Source: Blastomyces gilchristii SLH14081
Taxonomy: Eukaryota; Ascomycota; Eurotiomycetes; Onygenales; Ajellomycetaceae
Direction: 5' to 3'
Assembly (NCBI RefSeq): GCF_000003855.2
Contig: NW_003101680.1
Span: 2,107,095-2,171,094, forward strand
DNA: 64,000 nt
Both the position numbers and the translations under genes were made by a program. Position 1 is the first letter of the stretch, and the number at the start of each line of letters is the position of its first letter. The notes under the pieces were generated by a model. It did no database searches. It saw only the letters and a program-made list of their open reading frames with translations, and had not been told where the DNA came from. Positions 13,201-26,473 of the stretch are shown one piece after another.

Positions 13201-13299
13201 CGCCTTGATGGTCCGCAGGACCGCAGAATATTTGAAGAGGAATGACATGATTGATTTCAATGAGTGTTAAAGAGAGGTGAAGGCAGAAGAGATGATCAG

Positions 13300-13407
13300 A
13301 AATGATATGATAATGATAATGATAATGATGATGATGATGATAATAATGATGATAATAGTAATAATGATGATAATAATAATAATGATGATGATGATGATGA
13401 TGATGAA
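13300..13407. repeat. (GAT/AAT)n trinucleotide tract
   Basis: About 105 bp of GAT and AAT triplets. It creates a spurious poly-His/Tyr ORF on the minus strand. Confidence 0.9.
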
Positions 13408-14504
13408 AGGAAAAGTGCATTGAAATATATTACTGACTTATCAAATATAAAAAGACTCAAAGAAAATATTAACAGCTTTCAGCAATGTACAGAAACAGCT
13501 ACAGTGTTGCATAGTAACATCATCTTCATTCAATACATGCACTGTTGATATTCTTTGAATACAGTTATCATATAATCTGTATCAGAGATATATGCAGAAA
13601 ACAGATCTTTGTTACTAGAATAAATGATTGCAGCAATTCTCTGTTTTCATATTATAAAGATAAGTTATTCTCATTTCTTTCTTCTCTCTTTTCTCTTCTT
13701 CAATCAATCACTAATTTCAAGCTGATATGAAAACTATTAAAACACTCTTAGAAACTCTCAAATTGAAGAGTATAGACTAATTAAATTTCAAATGCAGAAG
13801 AAATCAAATTATCTTCTACAGATTCAATTACTCACTCTCTCTCAAATAAAACAGCAGTCACATCCCCCCCTTCTCTCAATCAAATGAAACATGGCCTGTG
13901 AAAAGTGAGTATCACATCAGATTATAATGATCAACACAGCCCCAGCATGCAGAGCTGCATATATGCAGTGTGTGCTGAACTGAGAGACTGTGTGAGTTGT
14001 AAACTGACAGCAGCATCTCAGAGAGAGCTGTGTGATGTGAGAAAGCTGCAACTCTCAGTCACATGCATAGAGAATGAATTGCTGCAGTAAGTGCATATGT
14101 ATTGAAGTAACACTTTTTGATAATACTCAGTCTCTGATATGATGAAAATAGAGTCTCTCTGTGAGATTCATTTTTATCAGAAGTCAGAGAATCTTATATT
14201 TCTCAAGATCATCTTTACATGTCTTGTCTGTGAAATTGATGAGAGAAATCATTGATTCCAGTGTTCTGTTCTTGATGTCATTCAAGTGGCAGCAGAGTTC
14301 ACCCTGGCCACACTTTTTGAGTGTATATTTTCTAATTATTCACATTTATATAGATATATACTGATTATTTATTAGATAGTGTTAAGACAATGACTCATCA
14401 CAGCTGTGTTACTCTCACTGTGAGAGATACATGATTGGTGATGAACATTGTAAAGACTCTGAAAAGTGAGTATTTTGAGAGTGCTGCAGCTCTGTGATCT
14501 TGAT

Positions 14505-14630
14505 TTTTTTTTGTTTTTATTTTTTATTTTTTTCTTTTCCTTTTCTTTTTTTTTTTTTGTTGTGATTTTTTCTTGTTGTTTTATTTTTTATTTTTTTATT
14601 ATTTTTTGTATTTTATATTTTTTTTTTAAT
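14505..14630. repeat. T-rich low-complexity tract
   Basis: About 125 bp, mostly T with scattered A, G and C, inside the hAT element. No coding signal. Confidence 0.85.
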
Positions 14631-15077
14631 TAAAATGATATCAATTATGATCTGTGTTTAGAAAAGTAATGATATTTGATAACACTCTCTATTGAATTTT
14701 CAACAAATGAGCACTATGTTATGATATTATGTAAGTGAGAAATGATTTCATGATCTCATTTAATGCTATTTTCAATAATGAGATCAGAATGAAAATGTGA
14801 CTAAGAATTCAAATATATTCTTTATCTGAGACTAGATTTTTATTTGAAAAGTGAATCTGAGACCTTTAATATCTGAAATAATGTGATTTGAAATCAATAT
14901 GATGAACACAAACCATGATCAGAAGTAATGCTTTTAGGCAACATGACAACTGTAAAGTTTGATCCTGGTCTCAGACACGGTCACACGGTCAGTCTAAGCT
15001 TACTTATACAGCTTCTCAAACAACTATCTCTATATAATACTACTGACTAGTCATCACTTCAGTTCTGTTATGTTATA

Positions 15078-17430
15078 ATTCAAATTACTTAATCTGATTA
15101 CAAGTTTGAATCAGTCAAGCTCTAACAGACTGATATAATCTCATACACCTGCACTGAAACTGATCTGATCTCACTCTCTGAGAGAAATACTACATCATTC
15201 TCTAGAGTGTATACATCTCTATCTCAGCAGAAATCTGAGATTTCTGAATCTGCTGTATATTTTAACATGAGCTCTTCAACTGCTCTGTCATCACTGCAGC
15301 CTCTACACATCTACCTCTATTATAAAGATAGAGAGATTAAGATCAGAGATTCACTGAGATATAAGAGAAACACCTTGTCTGAATTTCATAGCTTTACTCA
15401 TACTCTTGAATGAAAATTCCACCTTAATCTGAGTTAGTATAATACTCATGAGATATGAGTAATATACACTGTCAACCTTCTTGAAGGCATCTCTGCAACT
15501 ACTTGAGCTATTAAGAAGAGAGAGCTTGAGTGTATCAATGCTGCTATAACTTGAGAAGAATTCAAGAACTTTCTACTGAATCAAATCAAAGATTACTGCA
15601 ATCACAGCTTCACAGCAGCACAGTGATTCAACTCATTATATTAATAAAATGATAAGAATTCTTTCAATTTCAACACAAGATTTAAAGAATATTAAGAGAA
15701 ATTAACTGATAATTTGAACTAATTAAAAACACAGCTTTATCTCACAAAGCTGACTTACAAGGTGTGAATAATAATATCATAATATCAGAGTTCATCAATC
15801 AATTATACTGAGCTTGTCAACCTGACTTTTCAAATCTATTTGAAAAATCAATTCTCTGAGAAAAAGGTCAACAAGACCTCTTCTAAGCAATCAATAACAG
15901 AATCTAAATAATGTCATGACAGCTTCAGTGTGAAGAAAGTAAAGAAGAATTTCAAGTATTCTGATTCTTCACTCACTGTGAAGAAATATTAAAAAAGATT
16001 TGATAAAGATCTCTGTTTCAACTGCAGAGCTGGTAATCACTATATCAGTGATTGTAAGAAGCTGAAGAAGAGAAGAAACTGAGAAGACATCTTCTCAAAG
16101 TTAACTTCTCTTCTGACAAATGTATCTGTGAAAGATAAAGAAGAGAAAGAAAAGAATTAACAATTCTCATATCTCTGAGTTTATGTTATAATCACAATGC
16201 ATACTCTGAATAAGAAGATATCAGTAAGATATCTACTCAACTTTAAAGCAGATGTCAACTTCATATTCTATTTCTTTTCTTTAATAAAGAGTTAAAAGAA
16301 GATAGATTTATCAGATCATGTGAAATTTACTGATGAAATAAAATGTCATTATTTTAACATAATTCAAGTGAAGTGTGTGATTACAGACTCAGAAGAAATC
16401 TTCAAGAAAAGCAGTCTGCTTCTTCACACAGTTAATATTATAGATGAGAATGTTATTCTAGATCTTCTGTAATTGAGAGAAAACAATTCTCTCATTGACT
16501 GAGTCACTCAGATGTGATGATATTACCTCACTAATGAAGAGACAGTGATAGAGAAATCTGAAGAGTTTCATTAGAAGAATCTTGAGAAAAAGATTGAGTT
16601 GATATACTGTGTAGCAGGTGATTGAGACTTGAAAACAGGTGAAGAAGTCATTATTCTCACTGCAAGATTAGCAGCAATATCTGTTATTGAAGATGAATAT
16701 ACACAACATCTCTTTACAGATTTTAAGAATATCTTTTTGAAAAGAGAAGCAGTGAAGTTTTCTGACATTAAGATATAATATAAGATTTATCTTGAAGACA
16801 GTGTAACAGCACTGTACAGATCTCTTTATAACTTATCTGTAAAGAAATTAAATATTCTGTGTAAATATCTTCAAGAAGTGCAATCAAAGAACTGAATATA
16901 TTTATCAAAAAGTCTGACAGAGACATCTATACTCTTTATACTCAAAAAGAATGATAGGTTATATCTATGTATAAACTACAGAGGTCTTAATAAGATGACA
17001 GTTAAGAATTGCTATTCATTACTATTGATTGATGAGATGATTGATTGATTATCTGAAGCAAAGATGTTCTTAAAGATTGATATATAGAATATCTATTATA
17101 GAATCAGAGTTAATGAAGATGATATTTGAAAAACAGCTTTTTATATCAAGTATAGCAATTTTGAATATCTTATTTTATCTTTTAATCTTTGTAATGCTTC
17201 AGCTATCTTTCAGATCTATATAAATGAGACACTGCAGAGCCTTGTTAATGTCTTCTGCATAGTATATCTAAATAACATTTTAATCTTCTTAAAATCAGAG
17301 AAAGAACATGATACTCATGTTCAAGAAGTATTAAGTCACTTGAGACAGTATTAACTCTATATAAACACTGAAAAATGCTTGTTCTATATGCAGGAGATTG
17401 ATTTCTTAGATTATATTATTAAGATGAATG

Positions 17431-17432
<2 letters not shown>
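15078..17432 (+). pseudogene. Gypsy-1 gag-pol, copy 2, first part
   Basis: Collinear with 3,483-5,830 of copy 1 but less decayed. The Gag zinc knuckle at 16,014-16,055 is intact (CFNCRAGNHYISDC). The RT catalytic box is again YLNN (about 17,265). Reading is broken by the SINE at 17,433. Confidence 0.8.
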
Positions 17433-17461
<29 letters not shown>

Positions 17462-17815
17462 TTTCATTATACTCATATGCAAGCGGAGCTTATGATAAGT
17501 CCTTGCGTGATGTTAAATACAGGTCAAGTATTGATTATACAGGAGGAAATACAGGTGTTGAGACCATGTCAAGATAATAAGAACATAGGAAAATACAAAG
17601 AAGTGACAATTAGATACATGCAATAATAACTTCCCAGCTCAGGAACATAGAGCGATTCATTGAAGTGATTTGTACACCTCTGTATTTATTAGAAACCTGA
17701 GGTGCTTAAGTTCCGGATTTAATGTATCCCCTGCGGGTTTCGAACCCACGCGCCTTGGTTTCCCACGCCAAGGCGCTACCGGGTGGCCGCATTAACCATT
17801 CGGCCACTGAGGCTG
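17433..17815 (-). mobile_element. tRNA-derived SINE
   Basis: About 383 bp on the minus strand, flanked by an exact 11-bp duplication AGATGAATGAT (17,422-17,432 and 17,816-17,826). The head (17,815 downward) is tRNA-like. Its A box TGGCCGAATGG and B box GGTTCGAAACC fit RNA polymerase III internal promoters, and the long variable-arm hairpin GCGCCTTGG...CCAAGGCGC suggests a Ser- or Leu-type tRNA ancestor. A unique body follows, ending in an (AAT)n tail, seen on the plus strand as ATTATT at 17,433-17,460. The sequence is GC-normal and shows no RIP decay although its surroundings do. It depends on a reverse transcriptase supplied elsewhere. Confidence 0.85.
17735..17815 (-). promoter_or_regulatory. 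RNA polymerase III internal promoter of the SINE
   Basis: A-box-like and B-box-like blocks in the tRNA-derived head of the SINE. Their identity is read from the sequence; activity is inferred. Confidence 0.65.
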
Positions 17816-17826
17816 AGATGAATGAT

Positions 17827-18350
17827 ATTTCAATGAACAGAAGCTGAGTCTTCATCATTGAGAACTGACCAGTGCTGCAGATGTATCATAAGATGTAGAT
17901 ATTTCTAGAATTTGTAAATTTCTACAGACAATTCATCTATACATATTCACAGATTACTGTTCTTCTTACAGATCTGTTAAAGAGAAGTATGAAAGATAGA
18001 AAAACAGAACTGTTTACTCTCACTCAAGACACTGTGCAGATGTTTGCAGAATTAAAACAAGCTTTTACAGATATTACAATACTGAATCACTTTAATTCTG
18101 ACTTACTCAGTCAGTGTGAGACTGATGTATTCAGAAATGAGATCTGTGAAATCTTTTCACAGTTGACACTGAAGACCTTTCAATATTGAAAGAATCAGAG
18201 AATAATTATCTCTGAGAAAACAGATAATGAATTGTCTATGAAAGAAGGCTTTTTTATAAAGTCTATAAGATATTATAAATAGAGATTAGTGATCTTCTTC
18301 TCTAAGAAGTTATCACTTATACAGAGAAGATATAATACTCATGATCAGAA
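17827..18350 (+). pseudogene. Gypsy-1 copy 2, RT/RNase H segment
   Basis: Collinear with about 5,840-6,363 of copy 1. A 66-residue stretch stays open ('ETDVFRNEICEIFSQLTLKT', about 18,115-18,180). Interrupted at 18,351 by Gypsy-2. The last bases AGAA (18,347-18,350) are one copy of its target duplication. Confidence 0.8.
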
Positions 18351-18530
18351 TGTGGTTCGGAAGAATGTACAACTATCAGATAATAACGCGGCCGCTTCCG
18401 AACTACTAGCGTACGAATGTAAAGGGGGGGCCATAGCGGCCACTAATTAATTTAGTGTATGAGATTCAATATATAAGAAGCCGGTGTACATCCGTAATCA
18501 TATGCTGGCTTAAGCAACCTTTGAATCACA
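18351..18530 (+). repeat. Gypsy-2 5' LTR
   Basis: 180 bp, TGTGGTTC...GAATCACA, including GCGGCCGC and a run of seven G. It differs from the 3' LTR at about 20 positions, all transitions by eye, with no length difference. Confidence 0.9.
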
Positions 18531-18699
18531 TCTAGTAGCATATCTAAAAACCAGTGAGAAGTGCAGACTTCTTCAGAGTGTGATAATTCCATCTACAAAG
18601 TGATTCATAGTTATCATGCCAGTGTGGTTCTAGAATGTCTCAAAAGATAGTGTATAAAGAGCAGTGAGCAGAAAAGCATTTGATTGATACTGCTTCACT

Positions 18700-21600
18700 T
18701 GTTAAGAGAAAACTTCACACTCAGACAAATGCCATGTATGTAAATGAATGAGATGTGAGAAAGAGAATGAGAGCAGTGAATGAGATTCAAAGAAGTTCAC
18801 TCTCTACTTAAAAGAAGAATAAAAGAGAGGAATAATTATCACTGAAGTTGTATAATAATAACAGAAATCATATAATGATATAATGATACAGTGATATAGT
18901 GATATAATAATACAGTGATATAGTAATATAATAATACAGTGATAACAATAGACATTATATAATCAATGATAAAATCACTGAAATGAATATCTTCTCTAGC
19001 TGATATAAACAATACTCTTCTCTGCTATCTGAACTGAAAGATATGCAGAATCTCTCAGAGAGTTTACTTAAAGTAGTAAGAAAAGCAGCTGAGACTGCTG
19101 AACTGAAATCAAAGCTCTGTATGTGTATAAGAATTCTAAATGAGATCAAGGCCTTGTATACACAGTGACAGACTGAGATGAAAGTCAAACAACAATTGAC
19201 ATTCACTGCAGATTAAGCATTCACTATAAAGAGCTTCACTGATACAATTATCATCATTAATAAGAATAGAGAAAATCAGATCTTAGATCTGCAGTGAGAG
19301 ATTGAATATTTATACAGATAGATGACTACACTGAATCTGAAGATCTTATCACAATTATTCACAATCTCTTCAGAAGTGTATATATTATCAGAGACTGCTG
19401 TACAGAATGAGAATCTGAGTATGAAATATATCAAGCTGAAAGATCTGCTGAAGCTACTAAGCTTTAATAATGACTGAAAAAATAATACTGCAATCAGCTG
19501 ACTAAGTCAGATACAATTATATTATCAGATTGAATATGAACTCACAGACAGACAGTCAACAGAATTTTAACAAGTCTTAAGATCTGTTATATTTCTATAT
19601 GAAAAAGCAAAGTTATTATAAATAACTGATGAAAAGATAAATCTTACAGATCTGAAGTAATATTCATTTTCATAAATATGAAATGAGTTTTTCAAATGAA
19701 TCTTGTATAACTTTGAGAAAGTGAATATATAAGACAAGTGTTACAAACACTTCACTAAGTGTAGACAAGTGAGTGATCTTACATCATACTTTATACACTT
19801 CAGTTTACACTATCTCACATTGAATGAAGAGCTTTCAATATCTTTCTGTTTACAGATCTTCATTCATGATCTTACATCTGAGTTGAGAGTGAAATGAAAA
19901 TGCTTAATCTCATAATCAGGCACAGTGAAAGAAGCATACAATATTCTTATCATACAGGAATAAGTGAGTCAATTGCAATAGAAAATACTGTAATCAAGTA
20001 TATCTCAGTGAAGAACAGATAATCAGACTTCTATAACACAAGCTACATACTCAGACATGATGAATCTAGATCTGAATGTCATTGCTAAAGCACTGAATCC
20101 TCTGAAAAAGAGATTCTCTGAGTGAAAATCTTGATATTATGAGCATTGAGCTTACTTCAACTGTAGATGTTAAAATCATGATATAAAAGATTGCACTCAG
20201 CATGTGCAGTTAAGAGAAGCAAGAGAGTCAAAAAACTAGCAGAATCAGTGAGCTCAGAGACACTTGCTGATATTCTATAAAAAGTCTTTAAAGTGAAAGA
20301 GATGTCTGTGTTAGATAACTCTCTGAATTCTGTAAACACAAAGAGAAAGCAGGCTTCTGACTGAAGTGTGAGTGAGGAAGTGAACACTCATCTCAATGTC
20401 TTGAGATCTGAAATGTTAATGTATAAGAAGCACTTGAATAAGAATTGAGAGATGACTGTAAAAGTATTAGCAGACACAGAAGCTTCTACATAATATATTG
20501 ATGATTATATAATTTGAAGATTGAAAGAGGTCTGCTGAGTGAAGAATCTCTGATGCATAAGATTATCTGATAATTAATATTTGATATCATCTGCAAGAGT
20601 AAGAGTTCCCTTGTACTTTGAAGAATGATCTTGCTATATTTGAGCGTGAGAGCTGCAGAATGTGAAATATGATCTTATTCTCAGACTTAATTGATTTCAA
20701 AGATTCAATCTGCAGATTCAATGATGTACATGTCATATACAGTTAACTGATAGAAAGAAAACAGTTCATACAATTCTATCAACTGATATGAGAAGAACAT
20801 TTCACACCTCTGATATAGAAGAATTAAATCTGCTTACACATCAATAAGTAAAGAGAATGATTCACAAGACCTCATTCAAGAGCATTCTGTATGTCATACA
20901 GAACCTGAAAGCAGAGAAAACCAAGATAAAAGATATGCAGAAGAATAAGTGTATGAAGAAGCTTCTGAAGAAGCATGAGAAGGTCTTCTGAACAGATCTT
21001 TCATCAGAATTGCTGCTGAAATGAGAATTCATACATGAGATTGACACAGAGGACATAAAACCAGTCAATCAGAATGCATACTCTCTGTCACAAATGTATC
21101 TTGAAGAACAGAAGTGTCAGATCACAGACCTTCTAGAACATGATCTCATATAACTCTTATCAAGTATGTGAGGCTTTTCAGTTCTATTTATGAAAAAGAT
21201 GAGTGAGAAGTGATGAATATGTATCAATTATCAAGCACTCAATAAGCTTATGATCAAGAATGAATATTCACTGTCATAGATTCAACAACAGTTGAATACA
21301 GTGAGAAACACCTGATATCTATCAAAGATTGATCTTCTCTCAGAATACTGACAGATCTGTGTAGATGAACTGTCAGTTCTGTGAATCACATTTAATACAC
21401 AATGAGAGAAGTTTGAATTCCTGACAATGCTATTCAGTCTGACAAATGTGTCTGTCATCTTTCAAATGATGATGAATACAATTCTTCATAAACAGAATGA
21501 AATCTCATGTCTTATATATCTCAATAATATTCTAGTCTTTTCAAACTCATATAACAAACATCTGAAGCATCTTGATGAAGTGCTTATAACTCTGACAGAG

Positions 21601-23400
21601 TATAAGCTCTATGTCAAATCAATCAAGTGTGTGTTTGAAATGAAAGAGTTGAAGTTTGTAGAACATGTAGTGAGTGATGACTGTATAAGCCTCATTCTGA
21701 AGAAATTGAATGTTATAGTGAATTGACTACAGCTGAGAAATGTATATTATATATAACAGTTTCTTAAGTTGATCTCATATTACTGCAGATTTATTAAGGA
21801 TTTCACATGAATATCTGCATCACTCTCAGATCTCTTAAGAGAAACAGATACAAATCTGTGAAAGAAGAAGTTTTGTTCAATCATCTGAAATATCATATGT
21901 GAAGAGGCTTTTCTCACACTGAGAAAACATGTAATAATATTCTCAGTGCTTATTCAATCAGATCATGATAAATCTTTCTATATCAAGACAGATGCATTTG
22001 AATGAGCTATCAGAGACACTCTTCTACAGATGAGTAAGAATGACAAGCTGCACTCAGTGGTATATAATGATAGAAAACTATCAGATGCTGAGCTCAATTA
22101 CTCAGTGCATGAAAAGAAATTGCTAGTAATCAAGCATATACTGATGTTGTGAAATAGATATATTAACAATGAGTATACAATAACAGTGATCACAGATCAT
22201 AAAAGTCTTGTCTATCTATAATTAATAACAAAATCTTTCAAACACTTAGCATGTTGAATCTCAGAGTTCTAAGCATATGATCTTCATATCAAATACTGAA
22301 AGAGATTGAATATAGTGATGTCTGATACAATCAGTCACAGACCTAATTTCATGAATGAGAGTTCTGTAAACCAGGCACAAGAAATGTTTGTGTTAAACAT
22401 GCTGAGAAGATGCAAGGAATCAGAATGAGTGAATGCTATGATCTCTCACTTGAAGAATGACAAGATGTTGAATAACAAGTGTCTCATAAGAGTAGTAGAA
22501 GAGATGCTTCTGAACTTCAAGCTGAGAAAATTGAGAAATGAAAACAACATTGTGCTTTATCACAATCTAGAATATGCAGAAGCTCTCTATCTAGAATCTT
22601 CATTTAGATGTGACTTAGTAGCTTACATGCACAAGGAATTCAGTCACTTAGAAAGCCCTGAACTTATGAGTATACTTGAACCAAGAGCATACTGGCCAAG
22701 CATGACTGAGGACATTCAGACATATACTCACAAGTGCCTGAATTATCAGGTCATGAAAGAATCTAAGAAAGGATTAGAACATGAGAAAGTACAACATCAG
22801 ATGAAGTGTATAATACAACTGTTTAAATGATAAGAGATGAATCTCATAGATATATTACTGTGAATATCAAATGAAAATCAATGAATAATCACTGCTATTA
22901 ATTACACTACTGACTGATCAGTCATGAAAGCAGTTTCAGAGATGACAGAGAAGATAGTGATGAAGTTTCTATATAATGAGATCTATGTTAACTATGAAAT
23001 ACTGTGTGAGATTCTAACTGATAACAGTGTGAACCTTGTAGAAGAAGTGATGAGGCATTTCATAAGCCAGTTACAGACAAGATATCATAGAACAACATCA
23101 TATTATTTATGAACAAATAGAAAGATGAAATGCTTGAATGAAATCTTGAGTAATATGCTGATGAAATATCTAGTGAGCAAGCCTACAAGACTATGAGATG
23201 AATATCTCAGACAGGCACTACTGATCATGCAGATTTGACAGCATGCAGTCTTCAAGCATTCATCATTCTATCTGTTGTATGAATTGCATCCGCGCATTCT
23301 AAAGAATGCTTTGAAAAAGATGAGAGAGGAAACAGCAGTTACAGACACAGCAGTAGCAGTTGTGAATGCAACAGTCACAGATGTGAAATCAAGATTGAAA
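18700..23400 (+). pseudogene. Gypsy-2 gag-pol
   Basis: Gag is poorly readable (to about 20,250). RT is at about 21,080-21,720: 'KIDLLSEY' (about 21,335), the catalytic box as YLNNILVFS (about 21,517) and 'KHLKHLDEVL' (about 21,560). RNase H is at about 21,950-22,220 ('YSVHEKKLLVIKH', 'TVITDHKSL'). The integrase zinc region is at about 22,600-22,760 ('MHKEFSH', 'YWPSMTEDI', with the last Cys of CX2C changed to Tyr). The catalytic core follows ('ILTDNSVNLVEE', about 23,010). Open stretches of 99 and 133 residues survive. No intact chromodomain was recognised at the 3' end. Confidence 0.8.
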
Positions 23401-24489
23401 GAGATCAGTCACACACATGCAAAAGCTAATAAGTTACTTCTGAACTGAGTAATTCAATTAAAAAGAATACAAGACTCACTTATTAAGAAATTGAGTCTCA
23501 AGATGAAAATGTGAGTTCTTGTACACAATGAGAGTTCTGAGAAGTTTCAATCTAGATGATTTGAGTTATATAAAATACTCAAATCACATTCTCTGAGAAT
23601 GTATGCATTGAAAGAATCAGAGAAACAGATCTTATACAACTTAATCAATAATTCATAACTTGTGAAAGCAAAGATGCAAGACCTGAGTGAATTATAATCA
23701 TCTACAGTACTATTATCAGTGTTGAAAAAGAAGAGACTTATAATTGAAAAGCCTCATGAAGTAAGAGAAATCATAGATGCTTATAAATCAGATAATCTCA
23801 CTTATTTCAATCTTTTCACAATTATAAGAAAAGAATGAGAAGAAATGAAGAAATCAGATGAATATTATACTTCAATAAGTGATGAGACTGTAGCTGATTG
23901 TATGATAACATGCTGCAGACAGCAGATACAACACAGTAAAGAGTGATCTCAAAGTGACAGACTTGCACATGAGTCAGATCACAGAAGAAAAAGAAATTCA
24001 GAGCTGAATTTGACTATTTACACTAGTTCAATTGTGAAGATCACAGAGAATGAACTATCTGAAACATCTGTGAATGCATGAGATTAAGTTATCTTAACCT
24101 CTGAGAACACTCAGAGATCAGATGAGGTTAGTTTCAATGAGCTGTTCACTGTAGTAATCTTAGTAGGCAAAGAGAGACAGTATAATGTATGAGACAGAAT
24201 CACAAAAGATGAAAGCTGCTGAACCTAGTCATTGAACACTATATTATATAGAGATTGTGTAAGAGTAGTGACTAGCAGATAAAGAAAAAGCATAAGAAAA
24301 GAAATAATGAATTGATTATTAACTGTAAGAGTCAGCTGTAAAAGACAAATGTTATTATACACATCTCATTTATTTTCATACATTACATGTTTAATCTATT
24401 TTCAACATCACATCATCTGAAAAATACTAAAAACAAAGAAAATCTCAAAACTCAAGATCTGCAAGAGACTTGAGAGTCACAAGTTACTC

Positions 24490-25925
24490 TTACAATAATA
24501 TTACACATATCTCTGATTTCTCTACTGCTCTGTGTACAACATTAATGTCATTTATCACAAGATTGACTGAAATGTCAATATAGAAATGTGTACATGTACA
24601 TGTAGAGAAATTGAAGAAGAGTGCAGAACTCACAGAATCAGAAGTCAGAACAGAGAAAGTGAAGACAGAAGAAACAGAAGAAGAAGAAGATGCAGAACTG
24701 AATAAATAACAGCAGAAGTCATCTGATACTGAACACTTATAATCTGATATGCACACAATCTTTCTCACAGAGAAGAGAGAGAAAGCAATAAGAGAAGCTT
24801 GAAAACAGAGAGAGATAGTCTCAGCAGCATTATCATCTTCAATTAGAATGATCTCTGACACTGAAGCAACTAAGAATCATTATTAGTGTACAAAAATTAT
24901 AAAAGCAGGAATAACAATTACTGAATGAACACTCACTGATCTTAGAATTGTACATGCAATTACAACATGCACAAGGCTTCTCAGAAAGAGAAAGAGAGAC
25001 ATGAGAAAATGCAGGAAGCAGAATGCAGTGTGTGAACAGCTCATTCTCATAATAACATCTCAGACAAGATATATAAGCCTCATGCCTGCAGGTGTAAAAG
25101 AGTATAACATCTGTGTTTCTATTTCTGAAAACACAGATATCTTTTGCCTGCATCATGAAGTCAGATGACAGATGTCAGAGAATAGACTGATACAGATCTA
25201 TCATCTCAAAGAAATTCATCAGAGCAGATATCTCTGTGATATTAAACTTTACAGTTGTAAAAAGTTTCTTAGTGTCTGTGAATACTATGACTTTATACAC
25301 AGTAAAACTCATAATGATTTCTTCTAAGAACAGAAAAATCAGCATCAGAAAGAAAAGATGAAAAAGAAAAAGACTTACAATCTTGATACTGTTGAGAAGA
25401 GAAGTGATTCTCTGAGATAAATGAACAATTGTCTCATCACAAATATTTAAAATGAATATAATAATCAGTGTTCATGACTGAGCTTCAGATAGTTGTGTCA
25501 TACACTGTCTTTGTACAATAGATTATTCTAGAAGTTGATAAGAAGGGTGAGAGTGTATGTACTGAGAAACATAGTTCATCAAGTCTATACAACATCTCCT
25601 TGAAATGAGAAGAGCTGATAACAAAAGCAGAGGTGATAAAATCAGAGAGAGCAGAAGTAGCAGAAGTGAGAGTCACAGAAACAGAGATAGCAGGAGCGGG
25701 AGAATCAGACACAGAGATAGATGTAGAAGATTAAGAAGAAGTGGCAGAGAAAGAAACAGAAGAGACAGAGAAGAACACAGAAGACTCAGTCACACATAAC
25801 ATGAGTAATTTCTTCATTATCATGTTCTTCAGGTTCTCAATCAATGATTCAATATTGAATTCACTATCATCAGCAGATGTGAATCTGTCAACATGTGAAG
25901 ATTCTATGCAAATAAAAACAAACAT
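24490..25925 (-). pseudogene. Gypsy-2 antisense ORF with Cys-rich motif
   Basis: Four minus-strand open segments follow each other between pol and the 3' LTR: 25,925-25,731, 25,712-25,485, 25,156-24,839 and 24,861-24,490. The third carries 'KPCACCNCMYNSKISECSF' and further spaced Cys, resembling a zinc-binding cluster. The last is Ser-rich. Frameshifts or stops separate the segments, as expected of one decayed gene. The function is unknown. A similar arrangement, with a CX2C motif, occurs in the X region of Gypsy-1. Confidence 0.45.
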
Positions 25926-26473
25926 ATCAGCATCTGCATTTATACAAAATCATGTCAGAAAACATGATCAGAAACCTGCTGAAGAAAACAATCAGAGATG
26001 TATAAGAAGATGAAGAAGATGTGTCATTTATAATAGTATATTCTGATAATTGTTAGAAGATAAACAAGTTCTAATCATATACATTTCACAATGCATTACA
26101 CTTACTGCTAATGAACTGCTCAGTATGAGCACTATAATAATACTTGTTATGAGAATGAGAGATCATCACCAGAAATGCATATAATATGATAGATAAACAG
26201 ATGAAAAGAGTTGAACAGAAGAAGGAATAGAAATCTTGAATGAGATAGTGATATTCAATGATGATAATGATAGAGAAGATAATTGAAGAATGAAAAAAGT
26301 TAATAAATGAGTGATATAATATAGTGAAAGTTTCTTTGTGAGAGTGTACACAGAATGCTAGCTGAATCAGAAATAGATCACACAATCACAAAACACTAGT
26401 GGCGAGCTAATCCGCATGAAGCTAGAGTGTATGACATGGTCATATGAGCATGACTGAATCTGATGAGAGAGAA

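Larger units (their letters stand above)
9223..14996 (-). mobile_element. hAT DNA transposon, RIP-decayed
   Basis: 5,774 bp with inverted ends TAGACTGGCCG / CGGTCAGTCTA and an exact 8-bp duplication AGCTTACT (9,215-9,222; 14,997-15,004). The 8-bp length is diagnostic of hAT. Repeated TGGTC/GACCA motifs lie just inside the ends, as is common for hAT subterminal regions. The transposase lies on the minus strand in the left half. The right half (12,000-14,996) holds a minus-strand low-decay island, microsatellites and a T-rich tract. Confidence 0.85.
8764..15077 (+). repeat. Gypsy-1 LTR 2, split by a hAT element
   Basis: The left part is 8,764-9,222 and the right part 15,005-15,077. The pieces between and including the duplicated AGCTTACT (9,215-9,222 and 14,997-15,004) belong to the hAT insertion. 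Removing the insert gives 532 bp matching LTR 1. Its GC-rich head is also preserved. It serves as 3' LTR of copy 1 and 5' LTR of copy 2. Confidence 0.85.

Noticed and set aside
13196..13420. Minus-strand ORF rich in His and Tyr
   Set aside because: Produced by the GAT/AAT microsatellite; no start context or domain.
17735..17815. tRNA gene (Ser/Leu-like) on the minus strand
   Set aside because: It is the head of an element with an (AAT)n tail and exact 11-bp duplications, so it is a SINE head rather than a functional tRNA gene.
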